A stretch of DNA of 64,000 bases from Rhipicephalus microplus (GCF_043290135.1 NC_134707.1:81424987-81488986), one strand, 5' to 3'. Positions 1 to 12,510 are shown, counted from the first letter of the stretch. The notes: generated by a model not told the origin, from the letters alone. Numbers and translations are program-made.

Positions 1-128
1 TTTTCGTAATTAATCATGAGGTTAATTGTATACTCAAAGCTGGCGACTTGTTGTCCCGAAAACATTTGTTTACTGGAGGTATGTTCGGGGATCATTCTTT
101 AAGGCACCGCTCCTACGTGCGGCCTTGT

Positions 129-220
129 TCCCCAGTGGCACAATTGCTTAGCGCACGGTGCTTATACGACAGTTTTCGTGAGCTATGCCGGGGTTGTGAG
201 TTCGAGCCTCACCTGCAGAA
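129..220 (+). pseudogene. tRNA-Ile(UAU)-like copy, first unit, damaged acceptor stem
   Basis: The first complete tRNA-like copy in the window. The A-box region, UAT loop, intron and B box are recognisable, but the 3' acceptor strand reads CTGCAGA against 5' TCCCCAG, giving mismatches. The anticodon-stem 5' strand is CGGTG instead of CGGTA. It is listed as typical of the many decayed copies in the block; similar damaged copies recur every 230 bp or so and are not listed one by one. Confidence 0.7.
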
Positions 221-355
221 TGAAATTTTTATTTGTTTTCATATTTAGTCATGAGGTTGTATACTCAATGCTGGCGACTGCCTGGCTCGAAAACATTTGT
301 TTACTGGAGTTGTAGACAACAGTACTAAAGGAAACACTCCTACGTGCATCCGTAT

Positions 356-447
356 TCCCCAGTGGCGCAATGGGTTAGCGCACGGTACTTATACGACAGT
401 TCTCGTGAGCTATGCCGGGGTTGTGAGTTCGAGCCTCACCTGGGGAT
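356..447 (+). tRNA. tRNA-Ile(UAU) with 18-nt intron, structurally intact copy
   Basis: The acceptor stem TCCCCAG/CTGGGGA pairs 7 of 7. The D stem is GCGC/GCGC, the anticodon stem CGGTA/TGCCG, and the T stem GTGAG/CTCAC with loop TTCGAGC. The anticodon is TAT, and an 18-nt intron begins CGACAG after position 37. The intron contains TCGT, which can pair with ACGA at its start, in keeping with a tRNA-endonuclease substrate. The discriminator base is T rather than A, which may weaken charging. A T5 run follows 6 nt downstream. A decoder of AUA codons is the expected product if it is expressed; expression cannot be judged from sequence. Confidence 0.75.
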
Positions 448-969
448 TGAATTTTTATTAGTTTTCATAATTAGTCATGAGGTTAATTGTATACTCAAAG
501 CTGGCGACTTCCTGGTTCGAAAACATTTCTTTACAGGAGGTATGTGCAGGGAACATTCTTTAAGGCACCACTCCTACGTGTGACCATGCTCCCCAGTGGC
601 GCAATCGGTTAGCGCACGAAACTTATACGACAGTAATCTTGAGCTATGCCAGGGTTGTGAGTTCGAGCCTCAACGGGGGAATGAAATTTTTATTAGCTTT
701 TAAATTTAGTCATGAGGTTAATTGTATACTCAATACTGGCGACTGCCTGGCTCGAAAACGTTTCTTTACTGGAGTTGTGTGTAGACAACAGTACTAAAGG
801 AAACACTTCTACGTGCAACCCTATTCCCCAGTTGCGCAATTTGTTATCGCACCCTTCTTATACGACAGTTATCGTGAGCCATGCCTGGGTTGTGAGTTCG
901 AGCCTCACCTGGGGAATGAGTTTGTAGGGGCGAAGCTCCTTAGGGCGTGGGCTGTGCGTCCCCTGTAGC

Positions 970-1146
970 CTGTATGTAGCCACCTCTTGTTTAGTTCTTG
1001 CAGTGTTCACTAGATGGCGGTACCGTCCCCTGTATGTAGCCACCTCTAGTTTAGTTTTTGCAGTGTTCACTAGAAGGCGGTACCGTCTCTTGTATGTAGC
1101 CACCTCTCGTTTAGTTCTTGTATTGTTTATTAGATGGTGGTACTTG
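970..1146 (+). repeat. 60-bp tandem repeat, three copies
   Basis: Three consecutive copies of a unit containing TGTATGTAGCCACCTCT and TTCACTAGATGGCGGTACC. The first two copies are close; the third is more diverged. The repeat lies near the left end of the inserted element. A reverse-strand reading frame across it is only a translation of the repeat. Confidence 0.9.
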
Positions 1147-1186
1147 TAGCTGATGATGAAAAGATGCAAGATGTTATGCAGGCGAC

Positions 1187-1750
1187 GTGCTGTGCTTTAC
1201 CGAGACGTGGAACGTGACAAGATTGTTCATCAAAGGATACGTTCCCGTCGTGTGTACCGATGAATCAGAACGTCCTGCAGGTGGTGTCGCCATCTACGTG
1301 AGGCAAACGGAAATGGCTGAAGATCTCAGACTACTACTCACGAGTCAAAGCCAAAACGGAGAATATGCAGCCATCAAACTCTTTGACTCTGGAATCGTCC
1401 TCATGACCATGTACCTCGCACCCAACCTGTCGACCGGGAACATCAAGACATTCATAGACACTGCGTTACGAAATTATGAGAACAAATACAAGAATGGACC
1501 ATTTGTACTACTTGGAGACTTTAACGTGGCTATCGTAGACAATAATTGGCTTATCCAACATATGGCTTCTAGATATGCACTCAGACGTATATCGTTTGAC
1601 CATATGAAACCTACCACAATCCGAGGAACATGCATAGACCTAGTATTTGCAAATTGCCCACTGCAACCCATACAGAAACCACTCTCCCTTCATTTCACAG
1701 ACCATAAAGCCGTCATAATGAAGGGACATCGCAAGCCATCCATCGTCTAA
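1187..1750 (+). CDS. APE-type endonuclease domain fragment of a mobile element
   Basis: This 187-residue frame has the hallmarks of the exonuclease/endonuclease/phosphatase fold used by LINEs and Helentrons: CFTETW near the start (catalytic Glu region), GGVAIYV, LLGDFNV (Asp/Asn pair) around residues 107-113, IDLVFAN around 150, and FTDHKAV near the C terminus (catalytic Asp-His). The N-terminal strand with the first Asn motif is absent, so the domain is truncated and the ATG is probably not a real start. No RT follows. The frame stops and AATAAA comes 14 bases later, so the domain sits at the C terminus of whatever protein it came from. This placement favours a Helentron polyprotein over a LINE ORF2. 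Confidence 0.6.
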   Translation: MLCFTETWNVTRLFIKGYVPVVCTDESERPAGGVAIYVRQTEMAEDLRLLLTSQSQNGEYAAIKLFDSGIVLMTMYLAPNLSTGNIKTFIDTALRNYENKYKNGPFVLLGDFNVAIVDNNWLIQHMASRYALRRISFDHMKPTTIRGTCIDLVFANCPLQPIQKPLSLHFTDHKAVIMKGHRKPSIV

Positions 1751-4700
1751 GAACAAATAAAGTTGATTTGTGTACACACACAGCGTTTCTCAGGTTTTTA
1801 CATGATGATCGACTGGGCGAATTACACGGAAGATTTACAGTTTACCGATGAATCCTTCCGGAGCTTCGCCCATTCATCATCATTCACACCGTGAATATGC
1901 CATAATTTTTTTAATAGTTTTCATATTCAGTCATGAGGTTGTGTACTCATACTGGCGACACCCTGGCTCGAAAACATTTGTTTACTGGAGGTATGTGCAG
2001 GGAACATTCTTTTAGGCACCGTTCTTACGTGCGACCGCGTTTTCCAGTGGCGCAATTCGTTAGTGCATGGTACTTATACAACAGTTATCGTAAGCTATGC
2101 CGGGGTTGTGAGTTCGAGCCTCTCCTGGCGAAATAAACTTTTATTAGTTTTATTATTTAGTCATGAGGTTAATTGTATACTCAAGGCTGGCGATTTCCTG
2201 GCTCGAAAACATTTGTTTACTGAAGGTATGTGCAGGGAACATTTTTAGGCCATTACTTCTATTTGCCACCGTATTCCCCAGTGGCTCAATTGGTTAGCGC
2301 ACGGGGCTTATACGACAGTTATCGTGAGCTATGGCGGGGTTGTGAGCTCGAGCCTCACCTGAGGAATGAAATTTTTATTAGATTTTTCATTAGTCATGAG
2401 GTTGATTGTATACTCAATGCTGGCGACTTCCTGGCTCGAAAACATTTGTTTACTGGAGGTATGTGCACGGAACATTCTTTAAGGCTCATTCCTACGTGCG
2501 ACCCTATTCCCCAGTGGTGCAATCGGTTAGCGCACCGTACTTATACGACAATTATCGTGAGCTATGCCTGGGTTGTGAGTTCGAGCCTCACCTGGGGAAT
2601 GAAATTTTTATTGGTTTTCATTATTAGGCATGAGGTTAATTGTATACTCAATGCTGGCGTCTGCCTGGCTCGAAAACACTTGTTTACTGGAGTTGTGTGT
2701 AGACAACAGTACTAAAGGAAACACGCCTACGTGCAACCGTATTTTCCAATGCAGCAATTGGTTAGCGCACCATACTTATACCACAGTTAACGTGAGCTAA
2801 GCCTGGGTTGTGAGTTCGAGCCTCACCTGGGGAATGAAATTTTTATTAGTTTCCATATTAGTCATGATGTTAATTGTACACTCAAAGCTGGCGACTTCCT
2901 GGTTTGAAAACGTTTGTTTACTCGAGGTATGTGCAGGGAACATTCTTTAAGGCAGCGCTCCTACGTGTGACCGTGTTCCCCAGTGGCGCAATTGGCTAGC
3001 GCACGGTACTTATACGACAGTTATCGTGAGCTATGCCGGGGTTGTGAATTCGAGCCTCACCTGGACAATGAAAATTTTATTAGTTTTCATCATTTATCAT
3101 GAGGTTGTATACTGAATGCTGGCGACTTCATGTCCCGAAAACATTTGTTTACTAGAGGTATGTGCAGGGAACATTCTTTAAGGCACCGCTCCTACGTGCG
3201 ACCATGTTCCACAGTGGCGCAATTGCTTAGCGCACGGTACTTATACGACAATTCTCGTCAGCTATGGCGTGCTTATGAGTTCGAGCCTCCCTGGGGAATA
3301 AAATTTTTATTAGTTTTCATATTTAGTCTTTAGGTTATTTGTATACTCAATGCTGGCGACGGCCTGGCTCGAAAACATTTGTTTAATGGAGTTGTGTGCA
3401 CACAACTTTACTTACGGAAACACTCCTACATACAACTGTATTCCCCAGTAGCGCAATTGGTTAGCGCACCGTACTTATACGACAGTTATCGTGAACTATG
3501 CCTGCGTTGCGAGTTCGACCCTCACGTGGGGAAGGAAATTTTTATAAGTTTTCATATTTAGTCATGAGGTTGTGTACTCATACTGGGGACTTCCTGGCTC
3601 GAAAACGTTTGTTTACTGGGCGTATGTGCAGGGCACATTCTTTAAGGCACCACTCCTAAGTGCGACCGTGTTCCCCAGTGGCGCAATTGGTTAGCGCACC
3701 GTACTTAAACGACAGTTATTGTGAGCTATGCCGGGGTTGTGAGTTCGAGCTCACCTCAGAATGAAATTTTTATTAGTTTTCATAATTATACATCAGGTTG
3801 TTTGTATGCTCAAAGCTGGCGTCTTCCTGGTTCGAAAACATTTGTTTACTGGAGGTATGTGCAGGGAACATTCTTTAAGGCACCGCTCCTACGTGCAACC
3901 ATATTCCCAGTGGCGCAATTGGTTATCCCACGGTACTTATACCACAGTTCTCGGGAGCTATGCCGAGTTGTGAGTTCGAGCCTCACCAGGGGAACGAAAT
4001 ATTTATTAGTCTTCATATTTAGTCATGAGGTTAATTGTACACTCGATGCTGGCGACTGCCTGGCTCAAAAACACTTGTTTACTAGAGTTGTATGTAGACA
4101 ACAGTACTAAAGGAAACACTCCAACTTGCAACCGTATTCGCCAGTGGCGCAATTGGGTAGCGCACGATGCTTATACGATAGTTCTCGTGAGCTATGCCGG
4201 GGTTGTGTGTAAGAGCCTCACTTGGGGAATGAAATTTTTATTAGTATTCATATTCATTCTTGAGGTTAATTGTATACTCAATGCTGGCGACTGTCTAGCT
4301 CGAAAACATTTGTTTACTGGAGTTGAGTTGTGTGTAGACAACAGTACTAAAGGAAACACTCCTATGTGCAACTGTATTCCCCATTGGCGAAATTAGTTAT
4401 CGCACCCTTCTTATACGACAGTTATCGTGAATCATGCCTGGGTTGTGAGTTCGAGCCTCACCTGGGGAATGAAATTTTTATTAGTTTTCATATTTAGTCA
4501 TGAGGTTGTGTACTCGTACTGGCGACACCATGGCTCGAAAACATTTGTTGACTGGAGGTATGTGCAGGGAACATTCTTTAAGGCACCGTTCCTACGTGCG
4601 ACCACGTTCCCCAGTGGCGCAATGGGTTAGTGCATGGTACTTATACGACACTTCTCGTGAACTATGCCGGAGTTGTGAGTTCGAGCCTCACTTTGGGAAT

Positions 4701-5541
4701 GAAATTTTTATTAGTTTTCATAATTAATCATGAGGTTAATTGCATACACAAAGCTAGCGACTTGTTGTCCCGAAAACATTTGTTTACTGAGGGTATGTTC
4801 AGGGATCATTCTTTAAGGCACCGCTCCTACGTGCGACCTTGTTCCCCAGTGGCACAATTGCTTAGCGCATGGTACTTGTACGACAGTTTTCGTTAGCTAT
4901 GGCGTGCTTGTGAGTTCGAGCCTCCCTGGCGAAAAAAGTTTTATTAGTTTTCATATTTAGTCATGAGGTTAATTGTATACTATATGCTGGCAACTGCCTG
5001 GTTCGAAAACGCTTGTTTACTGGAGTTGTGTGTAGACAACAGTACTAAAGGAAACACTCTTACGTGCAACCGTATTCCCCAAAGGCGCAATTGGTTATTG
5101 CACCACACTTATACGACAGTTAACGTGAGCTAAGCCTGGGTTGTGAGTTCGAGCCTCACCTTGGGAATGAAATTTTTATTAGTTTCCATAATTAGTCATG
5201 AAGTTAATTGTATACTCAAAGCTGGCGACTTCCTGGTTCGAAAACATTTGTTTACTGGAGGTATGTGCACGGAACATTCTTTAAGGCACCGCTCCTACGT
5301 GTGACCATGTTCCCCAAAGGCGCAATTGGTTAGCGCACGGAACTTATACGACAGTTATCGTGAGCTATGCCAGGGTTGTGAGTTCGAGCCTCAACTGGGG
5401 AATGAAATCTTTATTAGTTTTCCTCATTTGTCATGAGGTTGTATACTCAATGCTGGCGACTTCCTGTCCCCAAAACATTTGTTTACTGGAGGTATGTGCA
5501 GGGAACATTCTTGAAGGCACCACTCCTACGTGCGACTGTGT

Positions 5542-5633
5542 TCCCCAGTGGCGCAATTGCTTAGCGCACGGTACTTACACGACAGTTCTCGTGAGCCATG
5601 CCGAGGTTGTGAGTTCGAGCCTCACCTGCGGAA
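5542..5633 (+). pseudogene. tRNA-Ile-like copy with UAC anticodon
   Basis: Same scaffold as the array consensus, but the anticodon loop reads CTTACACG, giving UAC (a valine anticodon) in place of UAU. The 3' acceptor strand is CTGCGGA, with one mismatch. Similar UAC loops occur in the copies starting at 11115, 11347 and 12965, so the variant has spread within the array. Confidence 0.65.
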
Positions 5634-6199
5634 TGAACTTTTTATTAGTTTTCATATTTAGCCATGAGGTTGTATACTCAGTCTGGCGACTGCCTGGCTC
5701 GAAAACATTTGTTTACGGGAGTTCTGTGTAGACAACAGTACTAAAGGAAACACTCCTACGGACAACCGTATTCCCCAGTGGCGCAATTGGTTAGCGCACC
5801 GTACTTATACGACGGTTTCCTTGAGCTATGCCTGGGTTGTAACTTCGAGCCTCACCAGGAGAATGAACTTTTTATTACTTTTTGTATTTATTCATGAGGT
5901 CTTATACTGGCGACTTCCTGGCTCGAAAACATTTGTTTACTGGGGGTATGTACAGGGAACATTCAATCTTGCACCGCTCCTACGTGCAGCCATATTCCCC
6001 AGTGACGCAATTGGTTAGCACACGGTACTTATACGACAGTTCTCGAGAGCTATGCCAGGGTTCTGAGTTCGAGCCCCACTTGGGAATGAAATTTTTATTA
6101 GTTTTCATCATTAGTCTTGATGTTGTATACTCAATGCTGGCGACTTTCTGGCTCGAAAACATTTGTTTACTGGAGATATCTGCAGGGAACATTTTTATA

Positions 6200-6700
6200 G
6201 CACTGCTCCTACGTGCGACCGTGTTCCCCAGTGACGCAATTGGTTAGCGCACGATTTTAATACGACAGTTCTTGTAAGCTATGCCTGAGTTGCGAGTACG
6301 AGCCTATACTGGAGAATTAAATTTTTATTAGCTTTCAAATTTAGTCATGAGGTTAATTGTATACTCAATACTGGCGACTGCCTGGCTCGAAAATTTTCTT
6401 TACTTGAGTTGTGTGTAGACAATACTCCTAAAGGAAACACTTCTACGTGCAACCCTATTCTTCAGTGGCTCAATTGTTTAGCGCACGGTACTTATACGAC
6501 AGTTATCGTAAGCTATGCCGGGGTTGTGAGTTCGAGCCTCTCCTGGCAAATAACCTTTTATTACTTTTAATATTTAGTCAAGAGGTTAATTGTATAGTTA
6601 ATGCTGGCGACTTCCTGGCTCGAAAACACTTGTTTACTGGAGTTGTGTGTAGACAACAGTACTAAAGGAAACACTTTTACGTGCAGCCGTATTCCCCAGT
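6200..6700 (+). repeat. Higher-order repeat block, copy 1
   Basis: A run of consecutive array units shares private variants with blocks at 7590-8100 and 12010-12510: a GATTTT-type anticodon stem followed by TGAGTTGCGAG, a TTTCAAATTTAGTCATGAG spacer, GACAATACTCCTAAAG, and a tRNA ending CTCTCCTGGC. The same order of variants in three places shows that multi-unit blocks were duplicated together. Confidence 0.7.
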
Positions 6701-7589
6701 GGCGCAATTGGTTATCGCATCTTTCTTATACGACAGTTATCGTGAGCCATGCCTGGGTTGTGAGTTCGACCCTCACCTGAGATGAATTTTTTATTAGTTT
6801 TAATATTTAGTCATGAGGTATTGTATACTCAATGCTGGTGACTGCCTTACTCGAAAACACTTGTTTACTGGAGTTGTGTGTAGACAACAGTATAAAGGAC
6901 ACACGCCTACGTGCAACCGTATTCCCCAATGGAGCAATTGGTTAGCGCACCATACTTATACGACAGTTAACGTGCCCTAAGCCTTGATTGTGAGTTCGAG
7001 CTTCACCTGGGGAATGAAATTATTATTAGTTTCCATAATCAGTCATGAGGTTATTTGTATACTCAAAGCTGGCGACTTGCTGTTTCGAAAACATTTGTTT
7101 ACTGGAGGTTTGTGCAGGGAACATTCCTTAAGGCACCGCTCCTACGTGTGACTGTGTTCCCCAGTGGCACAATTGGTTAGCGCACGGTACTTATACGACA
7201 ATTCTCGTGAGCTATGCCTGGGTTGTGAGTTCGAGCCATGCCTGGGAAATTAAGTTTTTATTAGTTTTCATATTTAGTCAAGAGGTTAATTGTATACTCA
7301 ATGCTGGCGACTGCCTGGCTCGATAACATTTGTTTACTGCAGTTGTGTGTAGACAACAAAACTAAATGAAACACTCCTATGTGCAACCGTAATCCCCAGT
7401 GTCGCAATTGGTTAGCGCACCGTATTTATACGACAATTATCGTTAGCAATGCCTGGGTTGTGAGTTCGAGCCTCACCTGGGGAAAGAAATTTTATTAGTT
7501 TTCATCATTAGTCATGAGGTTGTATACTCAATGCTGGCGACTTCCTGGCTCGAAAAGATTTGTTTACTGGAGGTATGTGCAGGTAACAT

Positions 7590-8100
7590 TCTTAAAGCAC
7601 TGCTCCTACGTGCGACCGTATTCCCGAGTGGGGCAATTGGTTAGCGCACGATTTTTATATGACAGTTCTCGTGAGCTATGCCTGAGTGGCGAGTTCGAGC
7701 CTCAATTGGGGAATGAGATTTTTATTAGATTTCAAATTTAGTCATGAGGTTAATTGTATACTCAATACTGGCGACTGCCTGGCTCGAAAACTTTTCTTTA
7801 CTGGAGATGTGTGTAGAAAACACTCCTAAAGGAAACACTTCTACGTGCAACCCTATTCGCCAGTGGCGCAATTATTTAGCGCACGGTACTTATACGACAG
7901 TTATCGTAAGCTATGCTTGGGTTGTGAGTTCGAGTCTCTTCTGTCGAATGAAACTTTTATTAGATTTAATATTTAGCCATGAGGTTAATTATATACTCAA
8001 TGCTGGCGACTTCCTGCCTCGAAAACATTTGTTTACTGGAGGTATGTGCAGGGAACATTTTTAAGGCACTGCTCCTTTGTGCCACTGTATTCCCCAGTGG
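7590..8100 (+). repeat. Higher-order repeat block, copy 2
   Basis: Carries the same ordered variants as 6200-6700: ATTTTTATATGAC loop, TGAGTGGCGAG, TTTCAAATTTAGTCATGAG spacer, AAACACTCCTAAAG, a tRNA end with TCTTCTGTCG, then AACATTTTTAAGGCACTGC and TGCCAC before the next tRNA. Confidence 0.7.
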
Positions 8101-8325
8101 CTCAATTGGTTAGCGCACGGTACTTATACGACAGTTATCGTGAGCTATGCGGGGGTTGAGACTTCGAGCTTCACCTGGGAAATGAAATGTTTATTAGTTT
8201 TCCTATTTAGTCATGAGGTTAATTGTATACTCAATGCTGGCGACTGCCTGGCTCGAAAATACTTGTTAACTGGAGGTATGTGCAGGGAAGATTCTTTAAG
8301 GCAGCGCTCCTACGTGTGACCGTAT

Positions 8326-8417
8326 TCCCCAGTGGCGCAATTGGTTAGCGCACGGTACTTATATGACAGTTATCGTGAGCTATGCCGGGGTTGTGAGTTC
8401 AAGCCTCACCTGGGGAA
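8326..8417 (+). tRNA. tRNA-Ile(UAU) with intron, structurally intact copy
   Basis: All stems pair: acceptor TCCCCAG/CTGGGGA, D stem GCGC/GCGC, anticodon stem CGGTA/TGCCG, T stem GTGAG/CTCAC. The T loop is TTCAAGC and the discriminator is A. The A box TGGCGCAATTGG and the B-box core GTTCAAGCC are present. The intron begins TGACAG, where most copies have CGACAG. TGAAATTTTTATT follows directly and gives a T5 terminator. This is one of the best candidates for an expressible gene in block 1. Confidence 0.75.
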
Positions 8418-9949
8418 TGAAATTTTTATTAGTTTTCATCATTTGTCATGAGGTTGTATACTCAATGCTGGCGACTTCCTGTCCCGAAAACATTTGTTTA
8501 CTGGGGGTATGTGCAGGGAACATTCTTTAAGGCACCGCTCCTACTTGCGACCTTGTTCCCCAGTGGCGCAATTGCTTAGCGCATGGTACTTATACGACAG
8601 TTCTCGTTAGCTATGCTGGGGTTGTGTGTTCGAGTCTCACCTAGAGAATGAAAATTTTATTAGTACGCATATTTAATCATGTGGTTAATTGTATACTCAA
8701 TGCTGGCGACTGCCTGGTTCGAAAACAATTGTTTACTGAAGTTGTGTGTAGACAACAGTACTAAAGAAAACAGTCCAACGTGCGACCGTGTTTCCAGTGG
8801 CGCAATCAGTTAGCGCACCGTACTTATACGACAGATTTCGTGAGCTATGCCGGGATTGTGAGTTCAAGCCTCACCTGGGGAATGAAATCTTTATTAGTTT
8901 TCATAATTAGTCTTGAGGTTGTATACTCAATGCTGGCGACTTCTTGTCCCAAAAACATTTGTTTACTGAAGGTATGTGCAGGGAACATTCTTCAAGGCAC
9001 CGCTCCCACGTGCGACCGTGTTCCCCGTGGCGATATTGCTTAGCGCACGGTACTTATACGACAGTTCTCGTGAGCTATGCTGGGGTTGTGTGTTCGAGTC
9101 TCACCTAGAGAATGAAATTTTTATTAGTACGCATATTTAATCATGTGGTTAATTGTATACTCAATGCTGGCGACTGCCTAGATCGAAAACATTTGTTTAC
9201 TGAAGTTGAGTGTAGACAACAGTACTAAAGGAAACACTCCTACGAGAAACACAATACCCCAGTGGCGCGATTGGTTAGCGCACCGTACTTATACGGCAGT
9301 TATCGTGAGCTATGCCTGGGTTGTGAGTTCGAACATCACCTGGGGAATAAACTTTTTATTAGTTTTTATGTTTAGTCATGAGGTTGTGTACTCATTTTGG
9401 GGAGTTCCTGGCTCGAAAACATTTGTTTACTGGAGGTATGTGCAGCGAACATCATTCTTGAAGCGCTCCTACGTGCAACCATATTCCCCAGTGACGCAAT
9501 TGTTTGGCGCACGGTACTTATACGACAGTTCTTGGGAGCTATGCCGGGGTTGTGAGTTCGAGCCTCACCTGGGGAATGAGTTTTTTATTAGTTTTCATAT
9601 TTAGTCATGAGGTTGTGTACTCATACTGGTGACACCCTGGCTCGAAAACATTTGTTTACTGGAGGTATGTGCAGGGAACATTCTTTAAGGCACCGTTCTT
9701 AAGTGCGACCGCGTTCTCCAGTGGCGCAATCGGTTAGTGCACGGTACTTATACGACAGTTATCGTAAGCTATGCCGGGGTTGTGAGTTTTAGCCTCTGCT
9801 GGCGAATTAAACTTTTATTAGTTTTAATATTTAGTCACGAGGTTAATTGTGTACTCAATGCTGGTGACTTCCTGATTCGACAACATTTGTTTACTGGAGG
9901 TATAAGCAGAGAACATTCTTTAAGGCACCACTCCTACGTGCGACCGTGT

Positions 9950-10041
9950 TCCCCAGTGGCGCGATTGGTTAGCGCACGGTACTTATACGACAGTTATCGT
10001 TAGCTATGCCTTGGTTGTGAGTTCGAGCCTCGCCTGGGGAA
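9950..10041 (+). tRNA. tRNA-Ile(UAU) copy, near-intact
   Basis: The acceptor stem is 7 of 7 with discriminator A, the D stem is intact, the anticodon is TAT and the intron has the usual length. The anticodon stem has one mismatch (CGGTA/TGCCT) and the T stem one weak pair (GTGAG/CTCGC). A T5 run follows. It may be functional or recently dead. Confidence 0.5.
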
Positions 10042-11114
10042 TGAAATTTTTATTATTTTTCATTATTAGTCATGAGGTTAATTGTATACTCAATGCTTGC
10101 GACTGCCTGGCTCGAAAACGCTTGTTTACTGGAGTGATGTGTAGACAAAAGTACTAAAGGAAACACTTTTACGTGCAACCGTATTCCCCATTGGCGCAAT
10201 TGGTTATCGCACCCTTCTTATACGACAGTTATCGTGAGCCATGCCTGGGCTGTGAGTTCGAGCCTGACCTGAGGAATAAGTTTTTTATAATTTTTCATAT
10301 CTAGTCATGAGGTTGTGTACTCATCCTGGCGACACCCTGGCTCGAAAACACTTGTTTACTGGAGTTGTGTGTAGACAACAGTACTAAAGGAAACACGCCT
10401 ACGTGCAACCGTATTCCCTAATGGAGCAATTGGTTTGCGCACCATACTTATACGAGAGTTCTCGTGAGCTATGCCGGAGTTTTGAGTTCGAGCCTCACCT
10501 TGGGAATTAAATTTTTATTAGTTTTCATAATTATTCATGAGGTTAATTGTATACTCAAAGCTGGCGACTTGTCCCGAAAACATTTGTTTACTGGAGGTAT
10601 GTTCAGGGATCATTCTTTAAGGCACCGCTCCGTCATGCGACCTTGTTCCCCAGCGGCACAATTGCTTAGCGCAGAATACTTATACGACAGTTTTAGTTAG
10701 CTATGGCGTGCTTGTGAGTTCGAGCCACCCTTGGGAATAAAATTTTTATTAGTTTTCATATTTAGTCATGAGGTTATTTGTATACTCAATGCTGGCGACT
10801 GCCTGCCTCTAAAACTTTTGTTTACTGGAGTGGTGTGTAGACAACAAAACTAAAGGAAACACTCCTACGTGCAACAGTATTCCCCAGTGGCGCCATTGGT
10901 TAGCGCACCGTATTTATACGACAATTATCGTGAGCTATGCCTGGGTTGTGAGTTCGAGCCTCCCTGGGGAATGAAATTTTTATTAGTTTTCATTATTAGG
11001 CATGAGGTTAATTGTATACTCAATGCTGGCGACTTGCTGGTTCGAAAACATTTGTTTACTGGAGGTATGTGCAGGGACCATTCTTTAAAGCACCGCTACT
11101 ACGTGTGACCGTGT

Positions 11115-11206
11115 TCCCCAGTGGCGCAATCGGTTAGCGCACGGTACTTACACGACAGTTCTCGTGAGCTATGCCGGGGTTTTGAGTTTGAGCCTCACCT
11201 GGGGAA
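11115..11206 (+). pseudogene. tRNA-Ile-like copy with UAC anticodon
   Basis: The acceptor stem is perfect and the D and anticodon stems are intact. The loop reads CTTACACG, giving UAC, and the T stem has one mismatch (TTGAG/CTCAC). The neighbouring copy at 11347 has the same anticodon change and the same TTGAG T stem, so the two are recent relatives. Confidence 0.6.
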
Positions 11207-12009
11207 TGAAATTTTTATAAGTTTTCATTATTTGTCATGTGGTTGTATACTCAATGCTGGCCACTTCCTGCCCCGAAAACATTTGTTTTCTGGGGGGTAT
11301 GTGCAGGAAACGTTCTTGAAGGCACCACTCCTACGTGCGATCATGTTCCCCAGTGGCGCAATTTCTTAGCGGACGGTACTTACACGACAGTTCTCGTGAG
11401 CTATGCCGGGGTTTTGAGTTCGAGCCTCACCTGCGGAATGAACTTTTTATTAGTTCTCATATTTAGTCATGAGGTTGTAAACTCAATGCTGGCAACTGCC
11501 TGGCTCGAAAACATTCGTTTACTGGAGTTGTGTGTAAACAACAATACTAAAGGAAACACTCCTATGTGCAACTGTATTCGCCTGTGGCGCAATTGGTTAG
11601 CGCACCGTACTTATACGACAGTTTTCTTGAGCTATGTGTGGGTTTTAAGTTCGAGCCTCACCAGGGGAATGAACTTTTTATTAGTTTTTGTATTTAGTCA
11701 TGAGGTCTTGTACTCATACTGGCGACTTCCTGGCTCGAAAACATTTGTTTACTTGGGGTATGTACAGGGAACATTCATTTTTGCACCGCTCCTACGTGAC
11801 ACCGTATTCCACAGTGACGCAATTGGTTAGCACACGGTACTTATACGACAGTTCTCGAGAGCTATGCCAGGGTTCTGAGTTCAAGCCCCACTTGGGAATG
11901 AAATTTTTATTAGTTTTCATCATTAGTCATGAGGTTGTACACTCAATGCTGGCGACCTCCTGGCTCGAAAACATTTGTTTACTGGAGGTATGTGCAGGGA
12001 ACAATCTTA

Positions 12010-12510
12010 AAGCACTGCTCCTACGTGCGACCGTGTTCTCCATTGGCGCAATTGGTTAGCGCACGGTTTTTATACGACAGTTCTCGTGAGCTATGCCTGA
12101 GTTGCGAGTTCGAGCCTCAACTGGGAAGGAGTTTTATTAGCTTTCAAATATAGTCATGAGTTAATTGTATACTCAATACTGGCGACTGCCTGGCTCGAAA
12201 ACTTTTCTTTACTGGAGTTGTGTGTAGACAACACTCCTAAAGCAAACACTTCTACGTGCAACCCTATTACCCAGTGGCGCAATTGTTTAGCGCACGCTAC
12301 TTATACGACAATTATCGTAAGCTATGCCGGGGTTATGAGTTCGAGCCTCTCCTGGCGAATTAAACTTTTATTAGTTTTAATATTTTGTCATGGGGTTAAA
12401 TGTATACTCAACGCTGGCGACTTCCTGGCTCGAAAACATTTGTTTACTGGAGGTATGTGCAGGGAACATTTTTAAGGCACTGCTCCTAGGTGCCACCGTA
12501 TCCCCTAGTG
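12010..12510 (+). repeat. Higher-order repeat block, copy 3
   Basis: Repeats the variant order of 6200-6700 and 7590-8100: GGTTTTTATACGAC, TGAGTTGCGAG, CTTTCAAATATAGTCATGAG, GACAACACTCCTAAAG, CTCTCCTGGCGAATTAAAC, then AACATTTTTAAGGCACTGC and TGCCACC. The preceding unit (TGTACAGGGAACATTCA) also matches the unit before copy 1, so the duplicated segment is at least four units long. Confidence 0.7.

Larger units (their letters stand above)
924..1904 (+). mobile_element. Helentron-like (Helitron2) non-autonomous element in the tRNA array
   Basis: About 980 bp of non-array DNA splits one array unit. The interruption falls within the T-rich trailer: GAATGAGTTT lies on the left and TTTAATAGTTTTCAT on the right. 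Short inverted sequences occur near the ends, GGGGCGAAGCTCC at 927-939 and GGAGCTTCGCCC at 1860-1871. Inside are three 60-bp tandem repeats and an endonuclease reading frame followed by AATAAA. A C-terminal APE-type endonuclease, subterminal inverted repeats, tandem repeats and insertion into T-tracts are known Helentron traits. No Rep/helicase region is present, and a LINE-derived fragment remains possible. Confidence 0.45.

Noticed and set aside
858..1169. Reverse-strand frame with repeated REVATYR units, resembling a repeat protein
   Set aside because: It is the translation of three 60-bp DNA repeats (20 codons per repeat) in a transposon.
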